DNA of 44,632 bases, from positions 1 through 44,632 of the forward strand of contig CP070639.1 of assembly GCA_020354045.1 (NCBI GenBank), given 5' to 3'. A program made the position numbers and the translations under genes. The DNA is from Anaerolineales bacterium. Lineage in GTDB: Bacteria > Chloroflexota > Anaerolineae > Anaerolineales > UBA4823. This document shows positions 1-6,665 of the stretch, piece after piece. How positions within the stretch are numbered: position 1 is the first letter of the stretch; every line of letters begins with the position of its first letter. The notes under the pieces are model-generated. The model saw nothing but the letters and a program-made list of their open reading frames with translations, was not told where the DNA came from and searched no databases.

Positions 1-230
1 TGGAACCGGTCCCGCCAGTAGCGCACCTGCCGGGTTGTGAGTCCGGAGCGCTGCGCTGATTCAGCCAAGGAGAGACCTTCATCTAATGCTAATAATGCTA
101 ATGCGCGTTGGCTATGTGGGGGATCGGCTGATTTGATCGCCTGGATCAATATGCTTTCATTGGGCTTGAGCAGGATTTGCTCCCCTTTGAAGTTCATTTT
201 GTCATCTCTTAATCTTTTTAGATCGTTCAT
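1..230 (-). CDS. Helix-turn-helix DNA-binding protein, N-terminal part only
   Basis: An open frame starts at the ATG at 230-228 on the minus strand, preceded by a good ribosome binding site (AAGGTG, 5 nt upstream), and runs off the left edge without a stop, giving 76 residues. Residues about 44-76 look like a homeodomain-like helix-turn-helix: the stretch RALALLALDEGLSLAESAQ followed by a turn and TTRQVRYWRDRF is the usual two-helix pattern. The HTH follows a short charged N-terminus, so it is probably an N-terminal DNA-binding domain with an effector or catalytic domain beyond the window. Family and function of the missing part cannot be known from here. It has its own promoter with an embedded palindrome, which would suit autoregulation. 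Confidence 0.7.
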   Translation of the reverse strand, partial: MNDLKRLRDDKMNFKGEQILLKPNESILIQAIKSADPPHSQRALALLALDEGLSLAESAQRSGLTTRQVRYWRDRF

Positions 231-252
231 AATCACCTTGGAGTAGATAAGG

Positions 253-282
253 ATTGTATCCGGATACGATGAAAACGTACAA
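253..282 (-). promoter_or_regulatory. Promoter of the HTH gene with embedded palindrome
   Basis: Read on the minus strand: TTGTAC at 282-277, an 18-bp spacer, and TACAAT at 258-253, with the gene's ATG 22 nt further on. The perfect 12-bp palindrome GTATCCGGATAC lies at 256-267, overlapping the -10 and the spacer, a typical position for a repressor operator. The regulator is unknown; the HTH protein itself is one candidate. Confidence 0.5.
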
Positions 283-571
283 GCCTATTATGTTGTGGTG
301 CTGTGAATGGCATATTGTATTAATATGGTTGCTTAGGCAGCCAATTTTTAAAGCCGGTTTAGTCGGCTGGCATAAGAGATTATACATCAGCCGACTGCAT
401 CTTCTTGCAGGCGGCTGATAATTACACCCAGAATGGGGCTGCCACGCGTCTAACTCAAATGTCTGCCATCTTCGGCGAAGACTTAAACGGTTGACTGACG
501 CTGGAGGAGGCGTGCTTTGTCAGCCTGTGTACCTCCAGGTCTCAATTGTATGTGATGAATGCTCTGCGAGT
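283..571. other. Intergenic region between ssb and the HTH gene
   Basis: No convincing gene on either strand; the short open frames here lack ribosome binding sites and family-like sequence. It holds a 12-bp stem hairpin at 388-417 and a smaller one at 352-368. A short dyad, TCTTCG-G-CGAAGA, sits at 469-481. Nothing else was recognised. Confidence 0.5.
352..417 (-). terminator. Possible ssb terminator hairpins
   Basis: The first hairpin pairs 388-399 with 406-417 (one mismatch, 6-nt loop). Reading on along the minus strand, a second hairpin pairs 364-368 with 352-356 and is followed by TTTAAAAATT. They lie about 155-220 bp downstream of the ssb stop and before the HTH promoter, so they could end ssb transcription. 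The U-tract is imperfect, hence the low confidence. Confidence 0.35.
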
Positions 572-946
572 TTACTCTTCGGGTTCGACCTCAGTGGGCT
601 CGAGCTCCACTTTCTCAGTGGCACGGTCGAGCATCTGCATCTGGGTCGCGACCACTTTGGTGAAATAACGAGTTTCGCCCTCGTGCTCGTAGCGGTTGGT
701 CTGCAGGCGGCCTTCGATGAAGACCAGGCGGCCCTTTTTCAGGTATTCCTGGCAGATCTCACCCAGATGCCCCCAGGCTTCCACATTAAACCAGTCGGTG
801 GCTTCTTTGCTTTCCCCCTCGGCGGTTTTGTAGCGCCGCGAGACGGCTGCGGTGAAGGTGCACACTTTACTGCCCTTGGGGGTGAAGTGAGACTCGGGAT
901 CTTTCCCCAGGTTGCCGATCAATTGGACGCGGTTTAGTGCTGGCAT
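572..946 (-). CDS. ssb: Single-stranded DNA-binding protein
   Basis: This 124-residue protein has the bacterial SSB OB-fold over nearly its whole length: it starts MPALNRVQLIGNLGKDPE, then has TDWFNVEAWG and the KKGRLVFIEGRLQTNRYE strand pair. SSB coats single-stranded DNA in replication, recombination and repair. I chose the ATG at 946 over the GTG at 952 because GGAG then lies 7 nt upstream, whereas it would abut the GTG. The tail after residue ~108 is short and acidic and ends in EPEE; the usual DDDIPF-type tip that recruits repair proteins is absent. It is a single gene, not in the common rpsF-ssb-rpsR setting. A hairpin-forming leader and a 28-bp palindrome lie upstream. Confidence 0.93.
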   Translation of the reverse strand: MPALNRVQLIGNLGKDPESHFTPKGSKVCTFTAAVSRRYKTAEGESKEATDWFNVEAWGHLGEICQEYLKKGRLVFIEGRLQTNRYEHEGETRYFTKVVATQMQMLDRATEKVELEPTEVEPEE

Positions 947-952
947 GTTCAC

Positions 953-1323
953 ACTCCTGATTTATACAGCCTTGACCGGGTTGAGCCGGAGCTGCAGCCC
1001 GGTCTCTTAATATCCCCGTATACGTGGATATTAACAGTTTAGCGCGAGTTATATGCTTGTCAAGCGAGTTTGAGGATTAATCCTTCATTGCCATAAAGAC
1101 CTTTCTTGAGCGAGAGCACTCTGCCACCAGGTGGAAAGAATGCGCCGGCGGGTATTGTGCTATTGTTTTTCTTCCGCTTGGGGTGAATCAACCCCGGATT
1201 CGAGCGTGCAACCTGTTGCCGGTTAGGGCAATCGCTGGTATGCTTAAGCCGTGTGTGGCTTTGGTCCCGTGCAGAGCATAGCCATAACTGGCAATCCGTT
1301 CCAATTTGAGCGAGAGAATTCAT
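953..1323. other. Divergent intergenic region between ssb and the deoxynucleoside kinase gene
   Basis: No gene was supported. It contains a 7-bp inverted repeat that would form a hairpin in the ssb leader (974-980 with 998-1004), the 28-bp palindrome at 1007-1034, small hairpins at 1180-1195 and 1246-1261, and two copies of the 11-mer TTGAGCGAGAG exactly 200 bp apart (1106-1116 and 1306-1316), the second just upstream of the kinase start. A weak promoter for the kinase could be TTGGTC at 1261 with CATAAC at 1283. I looked for a tRNA around 1195-1290 on both strands and could not fold one. Confidence 0.5.
1007..1034. promoter_or_regulatory. 28-bp near-perfect palindrome upstream of ssb
   Basis: The outer arms TTAATATCC (1007-1015) and GGATATTAA (1026-1034) are perfect complements, and the centre CGTATACG (1017-1024) is itself a palindrome on the same axis. 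Only the pair 1016/1025 fails. It lies 60 bp upstream of the ssb start and 290 bp upstream of the kinase start. Its symmetry suits a dimeric repressor operator; it does not resemble a LexA box I know. Confidence 0.5.
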
Positions 1324-1989
1324 ATGTACCTGGCAATTGAAGGCGTGATCGGCGTTGGCAAAACCACCCTGGCACGGCTGTTGCAGCCGGCTTTCCAGGC
1401 CGAGTTGCTGCTGGAGGTTTTCGAGGAAAACCCCTTCCTTTCAGATTTCTACGCTGACCGGGAGCGCTACGCGTTCCAGACCCAGATTTTCTTCCTGCTC
1501 AGCCGCTACCATCAACAGCGCCGGGGTGTGCCTGGCATTCTGAACCAGGGGCGCAACCTGCTATCGGATTACACCTTCGAGAAAGATGCCCTGTTTGCTG
1601 GCATCAACCTGCATGGTGATGAACTGGAGATGTACCACCGTGTGCACGAAGCCCTGGCAGAGAAAATTCCACCGCCAGATCTGATCCTGTACCTGAGGGC
1701 AGAGACAGATGTGCTCATGCAGCGTATCGCCTTGCGCGATCGTACATATGAGCGCAATATGGACCGGGCTTATATTCACCAACTCAACCAGGCTTATGAT
1801 GAGTTCTTTCTTGAGAGCAATCCGGATGATAGCGGGGTGGAGCGCCAGGTGCTGGTGATCGACACCAATGAGCTGGACTATGTCCGCCAGGTCGACGACC
1901 TGAGGTGGGTGGAAAACCGCATCCGCCAGGCGCTGAAGCTCTCTCCATTTCAGGCCGAGTTGCCTCTGGAGGCGGGCAGGAGCGAGTGA
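1324..1989 (+). CDS. Deoxynucleoside kinase (dGK/dAK family)
   Basis: A 221-residue cytosolic salvage enzyme that phosphorylates deoxynucleosides to dNMPs. It opens with MYLAIEGVIGVGKTT, where residues 7-15 are the P-loop. The SDYTFEKDALFA stretch and the arginine-rich lid RIALRDRTYERNMDRAY (about residues 145-160) are typical of the family; which deoxynucleoside is preferred cannot be told. The ATG at 1324 is chosen because the family starts right before the P-loop; a TTG six codons upstream is less likely. The nucleotidyltransferase gene follows 50 bp later on the same strand and may be cotranscribed. Confidence 0.88.
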   Translation: MYLAIEGVIGVGKTTLARLLQPAFQAELLLEVFEENPFLSDFYADRERYAFQTQIFFLLSRYHQQRRGVPGILNQGRNLLSDYTFEKDALFAGINLHGDELEMYHRVHEALAEKIPPPDLILYLRAETDVLMQRIALRDRTYERNMDRAYIHQLNQAYDEFFLESNPDDSGVERQVLVIDTNELDYVRQVDDLRWVENRIRQALKLSPFQAELPLEAGRSE

Positions 1990-2039
1990 CCTGTGGCAAC
2001 GGTGGAGGCATCTTAGAGCGAATAGGGAAGTGTTAATCT

Positions 2040-3044
2040 ATGCGCATTAATCGAGACACCCTGCTGCGTATTGCTCAAGATACGGTCAAACAGAGAGTGC
2101 GTAAGGATCGCAGCCTGTTGTCGGCTTATTTATGTGGCTCGCTGCTTGGAGATGGCTACCTGTTGGGCGGCACAGCCGATATTGATTTGGTATTTGTGCA
2201 TTTTGACGCCCCACCTGAGGGACGAGAAATTGTCGGGCTGACCCAGGAGGTGCACCTGGATATTGCCCATTATGCCCAGAAGGAATTTCGCAATACGCGC
2301 AAATTGCGCGCTCACCCGTGGATGGGACCGACTATATTTGCCTGCCAGGTGCTGCATGACCCACAGCATTTTATGGATTTCACCCAGGCCAGCGTGCGCG
2401 GCCAGTTCAACCGGCCCGAATACATCCTGGAGCGCGCCCGCACACAGGCAGAACACGCTCGCCAAATCTGGATGGCTTTTTACCGGGAGATGCCCACCCA
2501 GCCCGGCCCGCAGGAATTGGAGCTGTACCTGCGGGCTGTAGGGCATGCTGCTAACGCCATCGCCAGCCTGAGCGGACCACCCATCGCCGAGCGGCGCCTG
2601 CTGCTGGAATTCCCACGCCGGGCAGAGGCAGTCGATCGGCCAGGCCTGCAGCCCGGCCTGTTAGGTTTGCTGGGCGCACCACGGGTGGATCACGCCGCGG
2701 TGCGCGCCTGGCTGGCAGACTGGCAGGCTTCCCTGGACAAGCTCCCTCAGGGTTATTCTCTTGCCCGTTTGCACCCCGCCCGGAGTGCCTACTACCGGCT
2801 GGCCTTTGAAGCGCTTCTGGATGGGGTTGAGCCAATGGCTGTTTTATGGCCGCTGTTGCGCACCTGGACGGATGCAGTTCGGCTGCAGCCCGTTGACGAA
2901 GATGCGCGTCAGGCCTGGAACCAGGCCTTACAGGCCCTAAACCTGGCAGGGGCTGGCTTTGCTGAGCGAGTGGAGGCGCTGGATGCCTATCTGGATCTGG
3001 TTGAAGACACGCTTGAGGGCTGGGCCGAACAGGCTGGGATATAA
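2040..3044 (+). CDS. Nucleotidyltransferase-domain protein
   Basis: A 334-residue protein whose N-terminus carries the minimal nucleotidyltransferase (pol beta-type) signature: CGSLLGDGYLLGG followed by TADIDLVFVH at residues ~32-56, giving the GS motif and the metal-binding D-x-D pair. The rest is helical with no domain I recognise. Such proteins transfer NMP groups to small molecules, RNA or proteins; the substrate is unknown here. An AGGGAAG ribosome binding site precedes the ATG. It follows the deoxynucleoside kinase by 50 bp, so both may belong to one transcript ending at the hairpin at 3065-3091. No HEPN partner is adjacent, so it is not an obvious MNT/HEPN toxin pair. Confidence 0.7.
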   Translation: MRINRDTLLRIAQDTVKQRVRKDRSLLSAYLCGSLLGDGYLLGGTADIDLVFVHFDAPPEGREIVGLTQEVHLDIAHYAQKEFRNTRKLRAHPWMGPTIFACQVLHDPQHFMDFTQASVRGQFNRPEYILERARTQAEHARQIWMAFYREMPTQPGPQELELYLRAVGHAANAIASLSGPPIAERRLLLEFPRRAEAVDRPGLQPGLLGLLGAPRVDHAAVRAWLADWQASLDKLPQGYSLARLHPARSAYYRLAFEALLDGVEPMAVLWPLLRTWTDAVRLQPVDEDARQAWNQALQALNLAGAGFAERVEALDAYLDLVEDTLEGWAEQAGI

Positions 3045-3064
3045 ACTAGATGAGTCTGCCGACG

Positions 3065-3091
3065 ACCAGCCGGCCTTTACGGCCGGTTGGT
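3065..3091 (+). terminator. Hairpin after the nucleotidyltransferase gene
   Basis: An 11-bp stem (3065-3075 with 3081-3091, one G-T pair) and a 5-nt loop lie 20 bp past the stop codon. There is no real U-tract (TGCTTAAAT follows), so it may act as a transcript 3' end stabiliser or a weak terminator. Confidence 0.5.
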
Positions 3092-3149
3092 GCTTAAATG
3101 ACTGTCGGATCGTTTGGGGTGAGCTTCAGGTGTAATGGCTATATCAGGG

Positions 3150-3165
3150 TGTTTCACGTGAAACC
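3150..3165. other. parS: parS-type centromere site (15/16)
   Basis: TGTTTCACGTGAAACC matches the bacterial chromosomal parS consensus TGTTTCACGTGAAACA at 15 of 16 positions. parS is bound by ParB, which loads SMC and helps move origins apart. It lies in non-coding DNA after the nucleotidyltransferase gene. Confidence 0.8.
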
Positions 3166-3236
3166 TTCTTGCTGGGGAAGCGCGCGGGGCAATTCTCGCG
3201 AAAGTTGCCGATAAGTGGGGGAGATTGGGTTTGGCA

Positions 3237-3252
3237 TGTTTCACGTGAAACA
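3237..3252. other. parS: parS-type centromere site (16/16)
   Basis: TGTTTCACGTGAAACA, a perfect match to the parS consensus and a perfect 16-bp palindrome. Its centre is 87 bp from that of the first site; both lie in the 233-bp gap between the convergent nucleotidyltransferase and GNAT genes. parA and parB are not in the window. Confidence 0.88.
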
Positions 3253-3277
3253 ATCAGCCTGCTGACCGTTTAGACCC

Positions 3278-3712
3278 TCAAGACAGGGTTTTGTGCATCA
3301 ACACGGCGCTGGAAGGACACAGGCTCTTGAATTCAGCCGTATCCTGGATAGAGGCAGGCGCTTGTTCTCGTGAGATGATATGGTACCCCTGTCTGGTAAA
3401 GAAATCCTCGGCTGTGGTGGTCAGTAGAAAAAGCTCCCGGAGGCCGTGTTGCCGGGCCAGTTCCTCGATCTGTCTGGTGAGCTGAAGCCCCCAGCTTTTC
3501 CCACGTGAATCCCCCCGAACTGCCAGGGAGCGCAACAATCCAACCTGGCCAAATTTCTCCAGGCCTACCGTGCCGATGAGAGCTCCTGCCTGGCGCAGCA
3601 CCAGAAACCCATCCATCAGCCCGCTGGACAGGTCTTCGCTAGGTAGTAGGCAAGATCTGAGCATATCCTTGATCTCGTCTTCGTCGCTGGGTTTAGCACG
3701 CGTGATCATCAT
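3278..3712 (-). CDS. GNAT acetyltransferase, ArsN2-like
   Basis: Predicted 144-residue N-acetyltransferase. It begins MMITRAKPSDEDEI, has the GNAT core strand and acetyl-CoA loop LLRSLAVRGDSRGKSWGLQL (about residues 60-80), then FLLTTTAEDFFTRQGY. The C-terminal FKSLCPSSAVLMHKTL closely resembles the end of ArsN2-type proteins linked to arsenic resistance, but no ars genes are nearby, so the substrate is open. An upstream ATG at 3829 is in frame, but it lies within the hairpin at 3799-3829 and the added residues are not GNAT-like; I prefer 3712 (or 3709). It sits downstream of the SPFH operon and is separated from it by that hairpin. Confidence 0.72.
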   Translation of the reverse strand: MMITRAKPSDEDEIKDMLRSCLLPSEDLSSGLMDGFLVLRQAGALIGTVGLEKFGQVGLLRSLAVRGDSRGKSWGLQLTRQIEELARQHGLRELFLLTTTAEDFFTRQGYHIISREQAPASIQDTAEFKSLCPSSAVLMHKTLS

Positions 3713-3798
3713 TTGGTTAGACCCATCTGCCCGGGTTGCAAACCGCTGCGCTGGTTTGTTCTTAAGCAGATTATAGGCGCGAATAAACTTCACGGGAA

Positions 3799-3829
3799 GT
3801 GGGGATTGCCCACTGCAGGCAATCCCCAC
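3799..3829. terminator. Perfect 12-bp stem hairpin after the SPFH operon
   Basis: GTGGGGATTGCC (3799-3810) and GGCAATCCCCAC (3818-3829) pair perfectly around a 7-nt loop. It lies 15 bp downstream of the 73-aa protein gene on the minus strand, where it can end the GntR-SPFH transcript. The T6 run is on the plus-strand side (3833-3838), so orientation is ambiguous. Confidence 0.6.
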
Positions 3830-3844
3830 ATGTTTTTTGTGTAC

Positions 3845-4066
3845 TCACTCACCGGGCCAGGAGCGTCTGCGGCGGGCTGCCTGGGCGAGTGGGCGCTTGG
3901 CGACGATGCGCAGCTTGTTGCTGTTCGGTGGGTTTTCGATGGAGAACACTTCCCAGCCCTCTTCCCCGATTTCATCCAGGAAAATCTCAAGCACATCGTC
4001 TTTGGTGCCAGTCCAGAAGGTTCCCAGGGTCTCTACGCGGTATTCCCATTGGGTGGGTGGCTTCAT
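3845..4066 (-). CDS. Small DUF4177-like protein
   Basis: A 73-residue protein beginning MKPPTQWEYRVETLGTFW, with LDEIGEEGWEVFSIENPP and LRIVAKRP. The pattern of a WEYRV strand, an E-GWE turn and a closing R-x-x-x-K-R-P strand is that of small DUF4177-type proteins, whose function is unknown. The tail is basic (AARRRRSWPGE). Its start lies only 3 bp after the SPFH stop, so the two are almost certainly cotranslated, which suggests a role linked to the SPFH protein. Confidence 0.7.
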   Translation of the reverse strand: MKPPTQWEYRVETLGTFWTGTKDDVLEIFLDEIGEEGWEVFSIENPPNSNKLRIVAKRPLAQAARRRRSWPGE

Positions 4067-4069
4067 CGC

Positions 4070-5017
4070 TCACTCCTCCTGTGGTGGGATTGGAGAGCTT
4101 TGTCCCAGGGCTACCATGCCACTCAGGCCACCTAGGTTCATGGTGTCAACCGCTGAGCTGGGCACAATCACCATGGCGCCCTTCTCTTTGAGACCTTCAA
4201 AGAGCATGTTCATGGCGCGTAAGTGGAGTGCGGTCGGGTTGTCGATGTAGGCTTGGGAGGCTTCGGAGAAAGAGTGCGCGATTTGTTTTTCCGATTCACC
4301 CAGGATAACTCGCGCCTGTCGTTCGCGCTCGGCTTGAGCTTGGCGGCTCATGGTGTCCTCGAGCTCCTGAGGGATAACGACATCCCGAATCTCAACCGAT
4401 TGCACGGTCACGCCCCAGGGTGTGGTGCGCTCGTCGATGATTTTTTGCAGGTCGGCATCCATGCGGGCGCGTCCGACCAGGATATCTGCCAGGTCCATCT
4501 GGCCGATCACTTCTCGTAAGGCAGTTTGGGCGGCCCAGGCGATGGCAACGCGGTAGTCTTCTACCTCCAGGGCGGCTTTTTCGGCATCCCACACCATCCA
4601 GAACAGCACGGCATCCACGTCAACAGGGACAGTATCCTTGGTTAACGTTTTTTCAGCGCTGAAGGGCGTCACCATGACGCGGTGGTCAATCCAGTTGGCA
4701 ATTGTATCCACGATGGGGACAATCCAATACAGCCCAGGCCCAAACAGGCCGCGGTACTTTCCGAAGCGCAACACCACCGCTTTCTCCCACTGGGCTGCAA
4801 TTTTCAGTGCCAGCAGCACATAGGTGGCGATCAAGGCGAACACCACCACATAGCCTCCAATGAGCAAGTCGGGGATTGCAGCCTGGCTCATCAGGATGGC
4901 TCCCAGGGCACCGATGAGATAGAAGAAGGTAGCCACAGTAATTGCAACGCCGTTCAGGCGGTTGGTGGTCAGCTCTTTGGGCGATAATTTGGGGTCAAGT
5001 TTAATTCTCTTGTTCAT
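4070..5017 (-). CDS. SPFH/band 7 (slipin-type) membrane protein
   Basis: A 315-residue membrane protein. Two hydrophobic segments (about residues 24-43 and 51-72) precede the SPFH domain, which starts at QWEKAVVLRFGKYRG and runs through GPGLYWIVPIVDTI, TKDTVPVDVDAVLFW and WGVTVQSVEIRDVVIPQELEDTMSRQAQAERERQAR, diagnostic of stomatin/slipin proteins. These form oligomeric membrane scaffolds tied to lipid microdomains and quality control. A slipin is often paired with an NfeD-type protease, but no nfeD gene is adjacent; instead a GntR repressor lies 14 bp upstream and the 73-aa protein 3 bp downstream. The transcriptional repressor in the operon implies inducible expression. Confidence 0.9.
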   Translation of the reverse strand: MNKRIKLDPKLSPKELTTNRLNGVAITVATFFYLIGALGAILMSQAAIPDLLIGGYVVVFALIATYVLLALKIAAQWEKAVVLRFGKYRGLFGPGLYWIVPIVDTIANWIDHRVMVTPFSAEKTLTKDTVPVDVDAVLFWMVWDAEKAALEVEDYRVAIAWAAQTALREVIGQMDLADILVGRARMDADLQKIIDERTTPWGVTVQSVEIRDVVIPQELEDTMSRQAQAERERQARVILGESEKQIAHSFSEASQAYIDNPTALHLRAMNMLFEGLKEKGAMVIVPSSAVDTMNLGGLSGMVALGQSSPIPPQEE

Positions 5018-5031
5018 GGTTTACTCGCTTT

Positions 5032-5451
5032 CTAGGTGTCTTTGCTTTCCTCAAAGTATTGATCGCCTTGCTCCTGCCAGGCGCGGATATGGCGAACCAT
5101 CAGTTCGGCGACTTCCTGGGGGGAATAATCGAGGTGAGCCGCCTCTGCCAGGTAGCGGCGGGTCAGGCTTTCCAGTCCGTGCTGCCGCAAACGCTGGACG
5201 GTCTCTTGGCTGGGCTTATCCAGGATATAAGTGCCACGCCCTTGCTGGGTGGAAATCAGCCCGGCTTCGTCCAGTAAACGGTAGGCACGCGCTACGGTAT
5301 TAAAGTTCACTCTCAGCTCGGTCGCCAGCTGGCGTACTGTGGGGAGCTGGTCTCCTTGCTGTAATTCGCCAGAGGCCAGCATTTGCTGGATTTGCTCCAT
5401 AATCTGGGTGTAGATGGGCTCTCCCGAGCGAAAATCAAGCTGGAATTTCAT
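5032..5451 (-). CDS. GntR family repressor, YtrA-like
   Basis: A 139-residue regulator with the GntR winged helix at the N-terminus: MKFQLDFRSGEPIYTQIMEQ, then QLPTVRQLATELRVNFNTVARAYRLLDEAGLI and the wing QQGRGTYIL. The C-terminal part is only about 60 residues and helical, as in the short YtrA subfamily, which often controls membrane-protein operons next to it. I start at 5451 because the subfamily begins MxFxLD; a codon 10 residues upstream adds an unlike sequence. It is the first gene of an operon with the SPFH gene. Its own promoter at 5522-5549 overlaps an 8-bp repeat array, a likely binding site for it. Confidence 0.88.
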   Translation of the reverse strand: MKFQLDFRSGEPIYTQIMEQIQQMLASGELQQGDQLPTVRQLATELRVNFNTVARAYRLLDEAGLISTQQGRGTYILDKPSQETVQRLRQHGLESLTRRYLAEAAHLDYSPQEVAELMVRHIRAWQEQGDQYFEESKDT

Positions 5452-5481
5452 GATCTGCTGACTTTGTATCTCTAAGCACAA

Positions 5482-5529
5482 ATTGTATCATTGTCTAATT
5501 GTATTATTGTATCTTTGTATAATTGTATA
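5482..5529. repeat. Six phased 8-bp repeats at the GntR promoter
   Basis: Six units of consensus ATTGTATN start at 5482, 5490, 5498, 5506, 5514 and 5522, exactly 8 bp apart; variants are ATTGTCT at 5490 and TTTGTAT at 5514. A seventh out-of-phase copy, TTTGTAT, is at 5463. On the minus strand each reads as ATACAAT, a -10-like hexamer. The most upstream unit is the -10 of the GntR promoter and the rest fill its 5' untranslated region. Confidence 0.85.
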
Positions 5530-5549
5530 CCAATTTTTGGTTTTGTCAA
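5522..5549 (-). promoter_or_regulatory. Promoter of the GntR-SPFH operon
   Basis: Minus strand: a perfect TTGACA -35 at 5549-5544, a 16-bp spacer and TACAAT at 5527-5522. The spacer contains CCAAAAATTGG, itself a dyad. The -10 is the first unit of the 8-bp array, so a protein bound to the array would block initiation. Confidence 0.72.
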
Positions 5550-5640
5550 GGGGTTTTTGGCACTTAAGCAGTGAGTTATTGGCAGGATTAATCTTTGCTT
5601 AGAAAGCCGGATCGAGGGGTTCTAGGAGAAGGTGCGCGGA

Positions 5641-5669
5641 TTGTCATGCACTCTTCTGCGTGGTAGAAT
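5641..5669 (+). promoter_or_regulatory. Promoter of pdxS
   Basis: TTGTCA at 5641-5646, a 17-bp spacer and TAGAAT at 5664-5669. The predicted transcript starts near 5676 and has a short hairpin, GAGTC/GACTC (5684-5688 with 5695-5699), directly before the AGGAGGT ribosome binding site at 5700-5706. Confidence 0.65.
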
Positions 5670-5713
5670 GATTAAAAAATACCGAGTCGATTTAGACTCA
5701 GGAGGTCTGTTAT

Positions 5714-6601
5714 ATGGAACAACAGATTGCTACTTTTGCGGTTAAGAAAGGTCTGGCCCAGATGTTGAAGGGTGGTGTGATCATGGATGTGGTCACTCCT
5801 GACCACGCCAAAATCGCCGAGGACGCCGGCGCTGTGGCGGTCATGGCGCTTGAGAGGGTGCCAGCTGATATCCGTGCACATGGTGGAGTCGCCCGGATGA
5901 GTGACCCTGAGCTGATATTGCAGATCATGGACGCGGTTTCGATCCCGGTCATGGCCAAATGCCGCATTGGGCACTTTGTTGAAGCACAAATCCTGGAAGC
6001 CATTGGGGTTGACTATATCGATGAATCCGAAGTGCTGACCCCAGCAGATGAAGAACATCACATTAACAAGCATGTGTTCAAAGTGCCATTTGTATGCGGT
6101 TGCCGTAACCTGGGAGAGGCGATGCGGCGCATCGGTGAAGGTGCAGCCATGATCCGTACCAAGGGAGAGGCCGGAACGGGCGACGTGGTTGAGGCTGTCC
6201 GGCATGCCCGTTCTGTTTTGGGTGAAATCCGCCGGTTGCAGAATATGCCCGATGAAGAAGTCATGTCTTTCGCTAAAAGTATTGCTGCGCCGTACGAGTT
6301 GATATTAGAAACGCGCAGTTTGGGACGCCTGCCGGTGGTGAACTTCGCCGCTGGAGGGGTTGCTACACCTGCTGATGCGGCTTTAATGATGCAGCTTGGC
6401 GTGGATGGCGTCTTTGTAGGTTCTGGTATCTTCAAGTCTGGAGATCCAGCCAAGCGCGCCGCCGCGATTGTTAAAGCGGTGACGCACTACAAAGACCCTT
6501 ATATCCTGGCAGAAGTCAGCCGGAATCTGGGCGAGCCCATGGTTGGAAGGCAGGTTTCTAGCATACCCGAGGCAGAACTGATTGCAGATCGCGGATGGTA
6601 G
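5714..6601 (+). CDS. pdxS: Pyridoxal 5'-phosphate synthase subunit PdxS
   Basis: A 295-residue TIM-barrel synthase that builds PLP from ribose 5-phosphate, glyceraldehyde 3-phosphate and ammonia, in the DXP-independent B6 pathway. Very well conserved: [39 protein letters not shown] and [13 protein letters not shown]. Asp25, Lys82 (sugar Schiff base) and Lys150 (in [11 protein letters not shown]) fill the known catalytic positions. Length is normal. The ribosome binding site AGGAGGT is strong. pdxT follows 64 bp downstream, after a 6-bp hairpin at 6621-6639, and supplies ammonia to a PdxS12-PdxT12 complex. Confidence 0.98.
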   Translation: MEQQIATFAVKKGLAQMLKGGVIMDVVTPDHAKIAEDAGAVAVMALERVPADIRAHGGVARMSDPELILQIMDAVSIPVMAKCRIGHFVEAQILEAIGVDYIDESEVLTPADEEHHINKHVFKVPFVCGCRNLGEAMRRIGEGAAMIRTKGEAGTGDVVEAVRHARSVLGEIRRLQNMPDEEVMSFAKSIAAPYELILETRSLGRLPVVNFAAGGVATPADAALMMQLGVDGVFVGSGIFKSGDPAKRAAAIVKAVTHYKDPYILAEVSRNLGEPMVGRQVSSIPEAELIADRGW

Positions 6602-6665
6602 TTTAAAGGTGGAACCCCGACCTCAAGAAAACGTTGAGGATAATCCGGGCCGGCTATGGTGATGG

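Noticed and set aside
491-937. 148-codon open frame on the plus strand opposite ssb
   Set aside because: It is an antisense shadow of the conserved ssb coding sequence.
1195-1290. Possible tRNA on the minus strand because of a TCGAATCC stretch
   Set aside because: T-stem does not pair and no anticodon arm or acceptor stem could be found.
1060-1323. 87-codon open frame on the minus strand between ssb and the deoxynucleoside kinase gene
   Set aside because: No ribosome binding site, no family-like sequence, and it overlaps the kinase leader and small hairpins.
2040-3044. MNT/HEPN toxin-antitoxin system
   Set aside because: The nucleotidyltransferase is much longer than MNT antitoxins and no HEPN gene is adjacent.
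3497-3512. Third parS-like CACGTG site
   Set aside because: Only the central hexamer and a few flanking bases match, and it lies inside the GNAT coding region.
3713-3829. N-terminal extension of the GNAT protein to the ATG at 3829
   Set aside because: The added part covers a perfect 12-bp hairpin and is not GNAT-like.
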